This document shows positions 41,548 to 50,520 of a stretch of 64,000 bases of DNA, in pieces. Under the pieces are notes generated by a model that worked only from the letters and a program-made list of their open reading frames with translations, did not search any database and was not told where the DNA came from. Source of the DNA: Jannaschia rubra (GTDB taxonomy: Bacteria; Pseudomonadota; Alphaproteobacteria; Rhodobacterales; Rhodobacteraceae); assembly GCF_001403735.1 (NCBI RefSeq), contig NZ_CXPG01000027.1, positions 1 through 64,000 of the forward strand. The letters run 5' to 3'. Within the stretch, counting starts at the first letter, position 1. Each line of letters opens with the position of its first letter. Made by a program: the position numbers and the translations under genes.

Positions 41548-42989
41548 CGGCCCACGTCATCGACGACGCGGGCGCCATCCGCGCCGAGTGGCAGGACGGA
41601 CGCGGGCGCTTGCTACGCGACGGCGCGGCCCGCGCCCATGCGTGGCCCTTCGTCCGCGCCTTCCTTTGGACCGCGCTGCCGATCACCGCGCAGGCGCTGA
41701 TGGCCTCCTCGCGCACTGTGTTCGACGTGTTCATGACCTCCAGCCTCGGGTTCGAGGAGGTCGCCGTCGTCGGCTACGGCAGCCGCATCGTCTTCATCCT
41801 GATCCTGCTGGTCCTCGGCATCTGCAACGGGGCGGGCGTAGTGGTCGCGCAGTTCTACGGGGGCGGGAGCGAGGCACGCGCTCGGGATGCCATCGGCACG
41901 ACCGTGCTGGTCTCGGTCGCGATCTCGATTCTCGGCTTCGGCCTCGTGCTGGCCCTGTCCGGTCCGCTGGCGGCGTGGTCGAGCGACGATCCCGCGATCC
42001 AGGACCTCGCGCTCGACTACCTGATCCCTGCGGCGGCAATGGTGCTGCCCTACTCAGTGGCCTTCGCCATCGCCGTGGGGCTGCGCAGCGTCGGGCGGCC
42101 GGGGCTCGCGACGGGCGCAGCGGTGATCGGCCTCGTGGCGAACGTGGTGCTGAACTACGCACTGATCTTCGGCAACCTCGGCGCGCCCGCCCTCGGCGTG
42201 ACGGGGGCGGCCTACGCCTCAGTCCTGTCCTTCGCCATCGAGGCAGTCGTGGTGGCCGCCTGCGCGCTGATCTTCTTTGACCGGCGACTGTTCTCGCCCG
42301 CGCGGTTCAGGGCCTACCTGAACGCCGACACGATCCGGAAGGTGCTGCGCGTGGGCCTGCCGATCGCCATAGGCTCGGTGATCTGGGCAGTGGGGATCTT
42401 CATGTACTCCGTCATCACCGCGCAAGCCGGGTCGCAGGCGCTCGCGGTCCTCGCGCTGGTCACGCCCATCGAGTCGATGGCCATCGCCGTGATGATCGGG
42501 TTGTCCTCCACGACGAACGTGATCGTGGGCCAGGCCCTCGGGCGGGGCGACTTCCGGTGCGCCACGGTGGACGCGATCAGCCTCGTGATCTGGACCGTGG
42601 CGGCGGCCGTCTTGATGGGAGCGGCGCTGTGGCTTTCGAAGCCCGCGCTGCTCTGGCTCTACGCGGGCGCGGGGGCGTCGGTGCTGGCCGTGGCCGACGA
42701 CGTGTTCGACGTGCTGGCCTGCGTGCTGGTGATCCGCGCGATCAACGTCACGCTCGTCGTTGGCGTCCTGCGCGCGGGGGCGGATACGATCTCCCCCATC
42801 GTGATGGACGTGAGCGCACAGTGGCTCGTCGCCATTCCGCTGACGGCCGCCGCCGTGGTCTGGCTGGGCCTGCCCTTCCCGTGGGTCTTTCTCGCCATCA
42901 ATGCCGAGGAGATGGCCCGGCTCGTCATGGCGACGTGGCGCGTCACGCGCTTCCCATGGCTGCGAAGGATCAGACCGGAGGTGGCGTGA
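41544..42989 (+). CDS. MATE-family efflux transporter
   Basis: A 481-residue protein with twelve predicted membrane helices in two halves, the hallmark of MATE pumps, which expel cationic drugs and dyes using Na+ or H+ gradients. The first 35 residues are a cytoplasmic extension. Translationally coupled to the EamA gene and probably under SoxR control. It is convergent with virB11. Confidence 0.88.
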   Translation: MTAHVIDDAGAIRAEWQDGRGRLLRDGAARAHAWPFVRAFLWTALPITAQALMASSRTVFDVFMTSSLGFEEVAVVGYGSRIVFILILLVLGICNGAGVVVAQFYGGGSEARARDAIGTTVLVSVAISILGFGLVLALSGPLAAWSSDDPAIQDLALDYLIPAAAMVLPYSVAFAIAVGLRSVGRPGLATGAAVIGLVANVVLNYALIFGNLGAPALGVTGAAYASVLSFAIEAVVVAACALIFFDRRLFSPARFRAYLNADTIRKVLRVGLPIAIGSVIWAVGIFMYSVITAQAGSQALAVLALVTPIESMAIAVMIGLSSTTNVIVGQALGRGDFRCATVDAISLVIWTVAAAVLMGAALWLSKPALLWLYAGAGASVLAVADDVFDVLACVLVIRAINVTLVVGVLRAGADTISPIVMDVSAQWLVAIPLTAAAVVWLGLPFPWVFLAINAEEMARLVMATWRVTRFPWLRRIRPEVA

Positions 42990-43026
42990 GGCGGCGGGCC
43001 GGCGGAACGGTCTCACGTCTACGGCC

Positions 43027-44034
43027 CTACGCGACCGCCCCGGCCACCATCACCTCCTCCACGCCCCGCCGTCCGTCCCGCCGTCCGAGCTGGACAACCA
43101 CGTCGATGGACGCCGCGCAGTAGCGGCGGACGTCGGCATAGGTCATGGCGATGCCCGTGCCCATGACCATCAGCGCCAGACGGTCGATGGCCTTGGCGGC
43201 GGTGTCGGCGTGGACCGTGGTGACCGAGCCCGCGTGGCCGGTGTTGATCGCCTCCAAGAAGGTCACGCATTCCGCGCCGCGCAGTTCGCCCAAGACGATG
43301 CGGTCGGGGCGCAGGCGCAGGCTCGCCTCCAGCAGGCGCGCGGCGGAGCGGGCGGAGGCCTCGTCGCGCTCGGCCAGCAGCATCACGCGGTTGGGCTGCG
43401 CGGGGAACAGCTCGAACGCGTCCTCGATGGTGACGATGCGCTCGCCGGGCGGGATCAGGTCCAGCAAGCCGCGCGCGAAGGTCGTCTTGCCCGTCGTGGT
43501 GCCGCCGGAGACAAGCACGTTGAGCCGGTCCTCGACGCAGCGGCGCATGGCGCCTGCGACGTCGCCCCGACCCATCAACTCCGCGACCTCGCCGGCCCGG
43601 TCTCGACGGCTGCGCGCCAGATCGACGAGGGCGCCGTGGAGCAGGCCGAAGGCGTCCAGCCCCACCCGCTCCTCGCGGTAGCGACGCAGGGCGACGGCCG
43701 CGCCCGCCTCGACGGCGGGCTCGTGCACGACCTGCGCCCGGACGGGGCGGCCGTCCGGCAGGGCGATCTTGCCCGAGACTACGGGGCGGCGGGCGGAGAT
43801 CTGGCCCCTGGTCTCGCCGGCGATGGCGCGAGCGAGATCGCGCAGGCGGGCCGGATCGAAGCGCACGCCCTCCAGCGGCGCCATGTGGGCCGCGCCGTGC
43901 CGCTCGACCCAAGCGAGACCGTCGGGGTTCACGACCACCTCGACGGTGGCCGGGTCGTCCAGCGCCCCGCGCAGCGGTGCGAGGTAGGCCAGCAGGAAGG
44001 AGGCGTCCGCCGGGGCCGGTTCCGCCCCGTCCAT
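43027..44034 (-). CDS. virB11: Type IV secretion ATPase VirB11
   Basis: A 335-residue hexameric traffic ATPase. Walker A S-G-G-T-T-T-G-K-T is near residues 176-184, the Asp box I-E-D-A-F-E-L follows, then G-E-L-R-G-A-E (Walker B region) and the His box T-G-H-A-G-S-V-T-T-V-H-A. It powers pilus assembly and substrate transfer at the inner membrane. Last gene of the operon; ATG overlaps the virB10 stop (TGATG). Confidence 0.93.
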   Translation of the reverse strand: MDGAEPAPADASFLLAYLAPLRGALDDPATVEVVVNPDGLAWVERHGAAHMAPLEGVRFDPARLRDLARAIAGETRGQISARRPVVSGKIALPDGRPVRAQVVHEPAVEAGAAVALRRYREERVGLDAFGLLHGALVDLARSRRDRAGEVAELMGRGDVAGAMRRCVEDRLNVLVSGGTTTGKTTFARGLLDLIPPGERIVTIEDAFELFPAQPNRVMLLAERDEASARSAARLLEASLRLRPDRIVLGELRGAECVTFLEAINTGHAGSVTTVHADTAAKAIDRLALMVMGTGIAMTYADVRRYCAASIDVVVQLGRRDGRRGVEEVMVAGAVA

Positions 44035-45548
44035 CACAGCAGCTCCAGGTCGCGGTCGACGATCACCGTGATCGCCGCGCCAGGCTCGACCGTGACGACG
44101 GGCGGGAGGGTCGCATAGGCGCCGATCGCGCCGCGCGTGGTGCGCTCGAGGCTCATACCGATGTCCTCGGCCACCTCGCCCTCGATCCCGCCGCCCGCCT
44201 CCGCCGCGGCGAGCGCCGGCGCCGCACCGATCACCGACAGGAACGCGGCCGATCCGAAGCGCTGACCGAAGCGCGAGTCCACCCGCCCGGTCAGGCCGGA
44301 CCGCCCCTGCGCGTCCGCGCCGAACCCCGCGAGGGTCACCGACTGGCCGTCCGGGGTGACGATCCGGCTCCAGCCCACCAATGCGCGGCGCTGCCCGAGC
44401 GAGACGTCCGCGCTGTAGGCGCCGAAGAGCCGCGAGCCCGCGGGGATCAGGACGCGGCTGTGGTCGAAGCCATGGACGGGCCGCGTGACCACGGCCGTCA
44501 CCGGACCCGGCAGGCGGGTGTCGATGGCCGTCTCCAGTGTCGCCTCGATTACCGTGCCCTGCAGGACCGTGCGGGCGGGGTTCGCGATGGCCTTGGCGCG
44601 CGCCACCGGCGCGGCCTTTGCCAGCCCCGCTACGAAGGCCCGGCCCGCCGCGTCGCCCGGGGCCGGCGCCCCCTGCCCCGCCTCGCTTACGCCTGCAATG
44701 CCGCCGCCCGCGTCGAACACGACGCCGTCGGACCGCACCTGAGCGCGAGCCAGCGCCTGCGCCTCGGCGCGGCGAGCCTCCAGCTGCGCGCGGCGCTCGG
44801 CCTCGGCGGCCGCCTGCCGGTCGGCCTCGGACCGGGCGCGCGCCATGTCGTCCATGCCCCCCTCCAGTCGTCCGCGCAGATCGCGGTTCTCCTCCTCCAC
44901 GGCGACGACCTGCCGCGACAGTGCTTCCAGCCGCATCGTCGCGGCCTGCGTCTCCTGCTCCCGCCGCAGCCTCTCGGCCTCGGCGGCGGCGGCCTCGGTT
45001 TCTCGGCGTGCCCGTTCCCGCGCGAGGCGCTGTTCGGCCTCCAGCTCGGCGCCGCGCAGCCGGTTGTCGAACTCGGCCTGCAGCTGCGCCACCAGCTCCG
45101 CGTTCTGCGCCTGCATCGCCGAGACCGCCTCGGCCAGTGCCGCGCCGTCGTCCGCGGGCGGGCGCTCGGCCAGCTCGGCGAGCTGCGCACGCAGGGCGGC
45201 CATCTCCTCTGCCAGCTCGGCGTTGCGCCGTTCCAGGTTCTCGCGCTGCGCGTTCAGATCGTCTTGGGACGGTCCGTCGTCCAAGGGTTCCGCCATCACC
45301 GCAGGCTCGGGCGTCATGTCGAGCTTGCCGAAGCTGCCGTCGGCGTCCTCCTCCTGCCAAGCCTGCGCCTTGGAGGTCTCAGGCGGCGGGGTTTCCTGGC
45401 CTTGGATGGCGGGCCATGCCGTCAGGCCGGCCCCGGCCACGCCGGCGGCGACCAACGCCGCCGCGGCCCACGGCCTGCGGCGCGGTCGCTCTACCACGTA
45501 GGGCTTCTCCCGAACGGCCTCGCTTCCCTCTCGCGTCGTCTCCGCCAT
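44034..45548 (-). CDS. virB10: Type IV secretion core protein VirB10
   Basis: A 504-residue protein. A cytoplasmic N-terminus, one membrane helix (about 27-45), a long Ala/Glu-rich coiled coil (about 95-265) and the C-terminal TrbI/VirB10 beta domain (about 310-500, with G-T-V-I-E-A and L-I-P-A-G-S-R-L). It bridges both membranes as part of the core complex with VirB7 and VirB9. The coiled coil is longer than in the Agrobacterium protein. Start is 1 nt after the virB9 stop. Confidence 0.92.
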   Translation of the reverse strand: MAETTREGSEAVREKPYVVERPRRRPWAAAALVAAGVAGAGLTAWPAIQGQETPPPETSKAQAWQEEDADGSFGKLDMTPEPAVMAEPLDDGPSQDDLNAQRENLERRNAELAEEMAALRAQLAELAERPPADDGAALAEAVSAMQAQNAELVAQLQAEFDNRLRGAELEAEQRLARERARRETEAAAAEAERLRREQETQAATMRLEALSRQVVAVEEENRDLRGRLEGGMDDMARARSEADRQAAAEAERRAQLEARRAEAQALARAQVRSDGVVFDAGGGIAGVSEAGQGAPAPGDAAGRAFVAGLAKAAPVARAKAIANPARTVLQGTVIEATLETAIDTRLPGPVTAVVTRPVHGFDHSRVLIPAGSRLFGAYSADVSLGQRRALVGWSRIVTPDGQSVTLAGFGADAQGRSGLTGRVDSRFGQRFGSAAFLSVIGAAPALAAAEAGGGIEGEVAEDIGMSLERTTRGAIGAYATLPPVVTVEPGAAITVIVDRDLELL

Positions 45549-45549
45549 G

Positions 45550-46281
45550 TCAGAACTCCCGCGACCGTAGGGCATCGGCGGCCGGCCCCGTGGCGTAGCT
45601 GGTCCCCCCGCGCGTGATGCAGACGTAGGCGTCGCCGACCCGGACCGTGTAGGCGTCGCGCACCCCGCTCACGCGCACGACCGTGCCGCGGGTCGTGCTG
45701 TTCTGCGTGACCTCGTAGCCCGCGCCGTTCACGCCGAAGATCGCCGGCCGCACGCCGGGGCGGAACTGGAAGAAGGTGGAGCGCCCATCGTTCCAGACCT
45801 GCAGGGGACGGATTTCCCCGGCCCCCTCCCCTTCCGCGAAGCGATAGCCCAGGTCGCGGCCGCCGGCCACGAGTTGCGGGCGCGCGGCGCGGTCCTCGGG
45901 GAAGTTCACCACGACGCGGAAGGTCGGCCGCCGCCCCTGTCCTTCGGTCAGAGCGAAGGCGATCGCGCGGCGGTCGGTGTAGATCGTCATGTTGGTCGAG
46001 ACGCGCGGCACGACCGGCTTGATCGACACGGTCTGACGGTTCGACAGGACCTCCACCTCGAAGCTCTCGCTGTCGCCCAGCAGGACCTGGTTGATCCGCT
46101 CGCCCGCGCCGAGCTCCACGGCCGTGTTCACCCGCAGATGCGTGTCGACGCGGATCACGTCGGAGGCATCGAAGCGGACGTGCCGGACCCGGGCGTCCTG
46201 CCCCATGGTGACGGGCGCGCGTTCGGCCAGGACGGGGCCGGCGAGCAGCGCCGCGAGACATGCGATGGTCGCGGTCCTCAT
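45550..46281 (-). CDS. virB9: Type IV secretion protein VirB9
   Basis: A 243-residue periplasmic/outer-membrane protein with a signal peptide (1-19) and the VirB9/CagX fold (P-V-V-P-R-V-S-T-N-M-T-I-Y-T middle, then F-F-Q-F-R-P-G and D-A-Y-V-C-I-T-R at the end). Forms the outer core ring with VirB7 and VirB10. ATG overlaps the virB8 stop (ATGA). Confidence 0.92.
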   Translation of the reverse strand: MRTATIACLAALLAGPVLAERAPVTMGQDARVRHVRFDASDVIRVDTHLRVNTAVELGAGERINQVLLGDSESFEVEVLSNRQTVSIKPVVPRVSTNMTIYTDRRAIAFALTEGQGRRPTFRVVVNFPEDRAARPQLVAGGRDLGYRFAEGEGAGEIRPLQVWNDGRSTFFQFRPGVRPAIFGVNGAGYEVTQNSTTRGTVVRVSGVRDAYTVRVGDAYVCITRGGTSYATGPAADALRSREF

Positions 46282-46931
46282 GTCCCGCCTCCTTCCCGAA
46301 TGGCCTCCGCATCGACGCGGAAGGCGGTGACCGTGAAGCCCAGCGGATTTTCCCAAACCCGCGCGAGGCTGCGTTCCTGCCTTGGAGCGAACTCGAAGGC
46401 GACCGTGGCGACGAAGCTCTGGCTGCGCGGCGCCTCGCGGCGGCGGTGCAGCGTCTTGGTGAACCGCATCTGCGCCACGCCCGGCTCGAGGAAGGTGACC
46501 GAGCGCACGGCGACGTCGACCTGCGCCTCGGTGCCCAGCACGTCCGGCGGGTAGTCCGGCGAGCCGGGCGTCCAGAGCGCCGTCAGCGATCGGCGCGCCT
46601 GTCCCGAGGAGCGGCGGCGCACGCTTTCGAGCCGGGCCTGGATGCCGGGGCGGAAGTACCCCTCGCGGTCGGACAGGTAGCTGACCAGCAGCGCCTCGCG
46701 CACCGCTTCCTGATCGGAGATGCCGGTGGGCCGCACCTGATAGACGCGCTCGGCGGCGCCGGTCGTGCCATCGACCAGCACGGTGAAGACCTCCGTGCGC
46801 TGAAGCGGCAGCAGCGCCACGATCACGCCGGCCAGGGCCACCGCCACGCCGACGGCGCAGGCGGCCACGATCCAGGCCGTCCGCGCCGCCCGGCGCGGGC
46901 CGATCACGAGGTCCACGTCGAAGTCGCTCAT
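46278..46931 (-). CDS. virB8: Type IV secretion protein VirB8
   Basis: A 217-residue bitopic inner-membrane protein: membrane helix at about 17-42, then a periplasmic NTF2-like domain with Y-L-S-D-R-E-G-Y-F and W-E-N-P-L-G-F blocks. An assembly factor that contacts most other subunits. Follows virB6 with a 4-nt gap. Confidence 0.92.
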   Translation of the reverse strand: MSDFDVDLVIGPRRAARTAWIVAACAVGVAVALAGVIVALLPLQRTEVFTVLVDGTTGAAERVYQVRPTGISDQEAVREALLVSYLSDREGYFRPGIQARLESVRRRSSGQARRSLTALWTPGSPDYPPDVLGTEAQVDVAVRSVTFLEPGVAQMRFTKTLHRRREAPRSQSFVATVAFEFAPRQERSLARVWENPLGFTVTAFRVDAEAIREGGGT

Positions 46932-46935
46932 CTCC

Positions 46936-47958
46936 TCATCCCTTCTTCATGCGCGCGGCCATGGCCCCGGCCCCTGCCCGGGCCCCGCGCCCGACGAGGC
47001 CGCCCGCCCGGCCGGCGAGGTTGCTGTAATGCGCCATGGGCCCGCGCAGCGGCTGGCCCGTCCGGGCGCCCTCGAAGGTGCCGGCCCCGAAGCGCGCGGT
47101 TGCGCTGGCGCCGCGCCCGACCGTCCTGCGCGACAGCCCGGCCGCGTCGGCCGCGATGCCGCCGATGGCGATGTTGGTGGCGGCGAGCGACTGCGCGAAG
47201 GACGGCACCAGCACGAGGAGGCCCGCGCCCAGCATCATCACGACCACGAAGGAGAGTGCCTCGCTCAGCGTCTCGATGCCGCCCATATCCGCTGGCGCGA
47301 CTTCCGCTCCCGCCGAGATGGTGAAGCCCGCCATGGCCGCGACGAGCAGCGGCACGAAGGCCATGCCGAGGGCGAGCTTTACCCAGGCCTCGAAGATTGG
47401 CGCGGTCTGGCGGAACAGGGTGCAGGCTACCATCGCAGGCGCGATCGCGATCAGGACGGCGATCATGATCTTGGCCGCCGACAGCACGATGATCGCCACC
47501 GTTGCCATGATCGAGGCGACAAGGAACATCAGTAGCCCGGCCATGGCGCCGACGACGAGGCCGCCGCTCTCCGAGATGGCGTCGCCGATCTCCAGCGCCG
47601 TCCGGTAGAGGTCGTCGAGCCCGTCGTAGAGGTTGGTGACGGTCGCGCCCGACAGCGCGCTCAGCATGCCCGCGCCCAGCTCGGCCGGCGCCTCCGTCAG
47701 AGCGAGGTAGACCGCCGAGACGTTGCCGTAGACGAGGAACACGTTCACCAGCGTGATCCGCAGCGCGAGGCTCACGGCGGTGCCCACCGTCAGCGGCACG
47801 GTCTGCAGCATGAGGTTCGCGCCGACCAGCGCGACGGTCAACGTCGAGGCCACGGCCACCACGGGGCGCACGGCCGTCAGCACGCCGTCGTAGGTCTGCG
47901 CCGCAACGCCGGTGACGGTCGCGTCGACGAGGCCGAGGATCTGCTCGATCACCGCCAT
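46936..47958 (-). CDS. virB6: Type IV secretion membrane protein VirB6
   Basis: A 340-residue polytopic protein with at least five hydrophobic segments, a central periplasmic loop and a Gly/Ala/Arg-rich C-terminal tail; TrbL/VirB6 family. Forms part of the inner-membrane channel. ATG at 47958 overlaps the preceding stop (TGATG). Confidence 0.88.
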   Translation of the reverse strand: MAVIEQILGLVDATVTGVAAQTYDGVLTAVRPVVAVASTLTVALVGANLMLQTVPLTVGTAVSLALRITLVNVFLVYGNVSAVYLALTEAPAELGAGMLSALSGATVTNLYDGLDDLYRTALEIGDAISESGGLVVGAMAGLLMFLVASIMATVAIIVLSAAKIMIAVLIAIAPAMVACTLFRQTAPIFEAWVKLALGMAFVPLLVAAMAGFTISAGAEVAPADMGGIETLSEALSFVVVMMLGAGLLVLVPSFAQSLAATNIAIGGIAADAAGLSRRTVGRGASATARFGAGTFEGARTGQPLRGPMAHYSNLAGRAGGLVGRGARAGAGAMAARMKKG

Positions 47959-48449
47959 CAGTCGTCGCCGCAGCGCTCTTCGCGGAAGGCGCGGTATTGC
48001 TGCTCGACAGAACTCCAGTCGGGCCGCCGGTAGGAGCGGATGCGACCGTAGTCCGCGTCCGTCAGCTCCGCCGGCCTCTTGCCGAACGTCTCCTCGAAGA
48101 ATCCCGCGAAGGGCAGCGCCTCGTAGACGCAGCCGCAGGAGCCGGCCGCCATGGCCGCCTCGCGCGCCTCCACGAGGTACGCCTTCTCGGCCGCGCCGGC
48201 GAAGAACTCGTTCTCCCAAAACGCCGTGTCCGGCACCGGCGCCTCGCAGACCTGCGGCCCGGCGAACATTAGCAGGCTGCGCGTGCGGACCTCGCCCATG
48301 GCGTCCAGCAGCGCGTCCGCGTCCTGCGCCTCCGTCGCCGCGGCCACGCGGGCTAGGAGGGCCTCGTCCGACAGCTCAGCCACCGATTGCGCGACCGCTG
48401 GCCCGGCGAGCGCCGCCAGCATGGCCACGGCCAGAAGGTGATGTCTCAT
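47958..48449 (-). CDS. Small periplasmic protein of the VirB operon
   Basis: A 163-residue protein with a signal peptide (1-20, ending A-V-A) and four mature cysteines, including a C-G-C. It sits between virB5 and virB6, where many VirB operons keep an entry-exclusion protein or a small accessory factor. I do not recognise the family. ATG overlaps the virB5 stop (ATGA). Confidence 0.75.
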   Translation of the reverse strand: MRHHLLAVAMLAALAGPAVAQSVAELSDEALLARVAAATEAQDADALLDAMGEVRTRSLLMFAGPQVCEAPVPDTAFWENEFFAGAAEKAYLVEAREAAMAAGSCGCVYEALPFAGFFEETFGKRPAELTDADYGRIRSYRRPDWSSVEQQYRAFREERCGDD

Positions 48450-49279
48450 TCCTCGATCTCCTCTCCGATGGTCGGGCCCGTGCCGTAGTCAAAGAAGGCC
48501 CGGGTGCGCGCCTGCTCGGCGGCGAGGTCGAGCCCCGACTGCGCGCCGGCCAGTCCCGCGGCCGCGTTGAGCCGCCACATCTGCCCCAGCATGAAATTGG
48601 TCTCGGCCGCCATGCGCGTGTTCAGGTCGACTGACTCCTTGAGCGTCTCCTGCTCGCCGATCGCGTCCACCAGGCCATCGACGCGGTCGAGGCTCGCGGC
48701 CGCCTCCTCGTAAGCCATCTGCGAGGCGCCGATCGCCACGGTGTTGGCGGCGGCCGTGGTCGCAATGCGCTCCGCCGCCGGCTCACCGGAGGCGGCCATC
48801 CCCTCCAGCGTCTCCGGGGTGAAGCCTGCATTCGCCATGATCCCGCGGAAGGCCTCGGTGGCACGCAGCTCGCCCACCGTCACCTGCCCGTCGAGCAGCT
48901 TGTCGCGGATGGCGTCGAAGTCGCCGACCGACAGCCGGCCGACCAGCCCGTCGAGATCGACGATCTTGGCCGCGCGGTCGCGCAGATCCTTGGCGTCGTT
49001 GTAGAGCCGCGCGATGTCGTTGATCCCCGTCACCGAGCCGAGGATGCCCTCCAGGTTCGCCAGCTGATCGACCTGCAGCTCGACCTGCCGGCGCAACTCC
49101 TCGATCTGGCGAAGCTGGGCCTCCGCGTCCCGAAGCGCCGCCTGCAGCTGCTCGACGTTCTGCGCGAGGTTCGAGCCGTCGATCACCGGCACCCCCTGCG
49201 CTCGCGGCGCGGAGCCTGGAAGGATGGCGGCGGCCGCCAGCACGGCGGCACCGAGCGCTAGGGCGCGTCTAGCTGTCAT
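48446..49279 (-). CDS. virB5: VirB5/TrbJ-like minor pilin
   Basis: A 277-residue exported protein (signal peptide to about residue 28) made of long amphipathic helices, with P-V-I-D-G-S-N-L-A at the mature N-terminus as in VirB5/TrbJ proteins. It sits at the pilus tip and helps attachment to recipients. The lytic transglycosylase encoded before it shares the P-I-V-D-G-S-R-L-A start, so the mature ends of both may be related. Overlaps that gene by 11 nt. Confidence 0.85.
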   Translation of the reverse strand: MTARRALALGAAVLAAAAILPGSAPRAQGVPVIDGSNLAQNVEQLQAALRDAEAQLRQIEELRRQVELQVDQLANLEGILGSVTGINDIARLYNDAKDLRDRAAKIVDLDGLVGRLSVGDFDAIRDKLLDGQVTVGELRATEAFRGIMANAGFTPETLEGMAASGEPAAERIATTAAANTVAIGASQMAYEEAAASLDRVDGLVDAIGEQETLKESVDLNTRMAAETNFMLGQMWRLNAAAGLAGAQSGLDLAAEQARTRAFFDYGTGPTIGEEIEE

Positions 49280-50393
49280 CGGCGTATCTCCAGAAGGTTG
49301 TGGTCTCCAACGCGTCGGCCGCCTCCACGAGGCCGCCCGCGGCCTCGACCTTCACGGCGGCCGCGTGCCGGCGCAGCGTCAGCGCCATCAGGCGGGCCCG
49401 TTCGGCCAGCACGTAGGTGGAATGGTCGACCGCCTCCTTGGCGGTCGCGGGGCGGCCCTCGCGCAGCAGCGCCGCCATCCGGCCCATGGACGCCTCGACC
49501 TGCCCGGCGAGATGGTCGCCGTAGCCGACCGAGGCGTCGGCCCAGTTGCCCCAGGCCGCCGAGGCGCCGTCCACCCCAGCGAGGCTGCCAGTCATGTCCA
49601 CGCCGGTGATGATGCCGAGATACTCGTCGTAGTAGCGCCGGATGCGCCGGACGTAGGTCTGCGTCTCCTCGAAGGGCGGGATGCCCCCGTACTCGATCAC
49701 CCGTCCCGGCCCCGCATTGTAGGCGGCGAGCGCATGTTCGACCCGCCCGAAGCGCTTGAGTTGCGCCAGGATGTAGCGCGCGCCGCCGTCGAGGTTCTGC
49801 CAGGGATCGTAAGGGTCCACGCCGAGGTCGGAGGCCGTGCCGGGCATGAGCTGGCAGAAGCCCCGCGCGCCGACATGGCTGACGGCGGCGTTGTTGAACC
49901 GGCTTTCCTGCTTGATGAGAGACTGGAACAGGATGCGCCAGGTAAGCGGGGTCAGCCCCGCCGCGGCCAACCCGGCATGACCCTCGTAGCGCCGCGCGGT
50001 GACGATGATCATCCGCTCCACGTCCGCGTTCTCGCCGAACAGGCGATCCGCGTCCGGATGGGTCTCTGAGACCGGATAGGTCTCGTCCGCCGAGGCCCAG
50101 CCGGGGCCAGCCTCCTCGAGATGGGACAGGTCGGTCGGACCCATGGCGCCCTCGAGGAAGCGCTCGTAGGCCGCGAGCTGTTCGGCATGCAGGGCCTCCT
50201 GCTCGCCGCGCACGGCCGACTTGTCGGCCTGGCGCGCGGCGTCGCGGCCCATTTCGGCCACGCGCGAGATCGCGCGGGCGAGCCGCGAGCCGTCCACGAT
50301 GGGAACGCCCTGCGCCAGCGCCGTACCGCCCAGCACGGCGGCGGCCGCGACGATGGCGGGTAGGGCCCTAGAAGTCCTGGAAGTCGCAGGCAT
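49269..50393 (-). CDS. virB1: Lytic transglycosylase (VirB1-like)
   Basis: A 374-residue periplasmic enzyme: signal peptide, a helical N-terminal region, and an SLT domain (Q-E-S-R-F-N with the catalytic Glu, then G-F-C-Q-L-M-P-G-T-A, A-A-Y-N-A-G-P). It opens the peptidoglycan for the secretion channel. The C-terminal 100 residues are an additional helical extension. A second transglycosylase begins the operon. Confidence 0.88.
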   Translation of the reverse strand: MPATSRTSRALPAIVAAAAVLGGTALAQGVPIVDGSRLARAISRVAEMGRDAARQADKSAVRGEQEALHAEQLAAYERFLEGAMGPTDLSHLEEAGPGWASADETYPVSETHPDADRLFGENADVERMIIVTARRYEGHAGLAAAGLTPLTWRILFQSLIKQESRFNNAAVSHVGARGFCQLMPGTASDLGVDPYDPWQNLDGGARYILAQLKRFGRVEHALAAYNAGPGRVIEYGGIPPFEETQTYVRRIRRYYDEYLGIITGVDMTGSLAGVDGASAAWGNWADASVGYGDHLAGQVEASMGRMAALLREGRPATAKEAVDHSTYVLAERARLMALTLRRHAAAVKVEAAGGLVEAADALETTTFWRYADDS

Positions 50394-50520
50394 GGCCAGC
50401 CCCGGAGACGAAGGACATCGACGGTGAGGGGCCACCGGCGCAAGGCGAGCGCTTGCCGGTGGGCACGCCGCAACTCGCCAGCAGGGAGAGCGCGAGAGCG
50501 GCGCAGAGGATGCGGATCAT
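50368..50520 (-). CDS. virB7: VirB7-like lipoprotein
   Basis: A 50-residue lipoprotein: signal peptide with lipobox L-L-A-S-C at residues 13-17, then a short Gly/Pro/Ser-rich tail with two more cysteines, one of which could pair with VirB9. Start overlaps the virB4 stop (ATGA) and the end overlaps the next gene by 26 nt. Size and location fit VirB7, although such short proteins cannot be assigned by similarity. Confidence 0.75.
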   Translation of the reverse strand: MIRILCAALALSLLASCGVPTGKRSPCAGGPSPSMSFVSGAGHACDFQDF

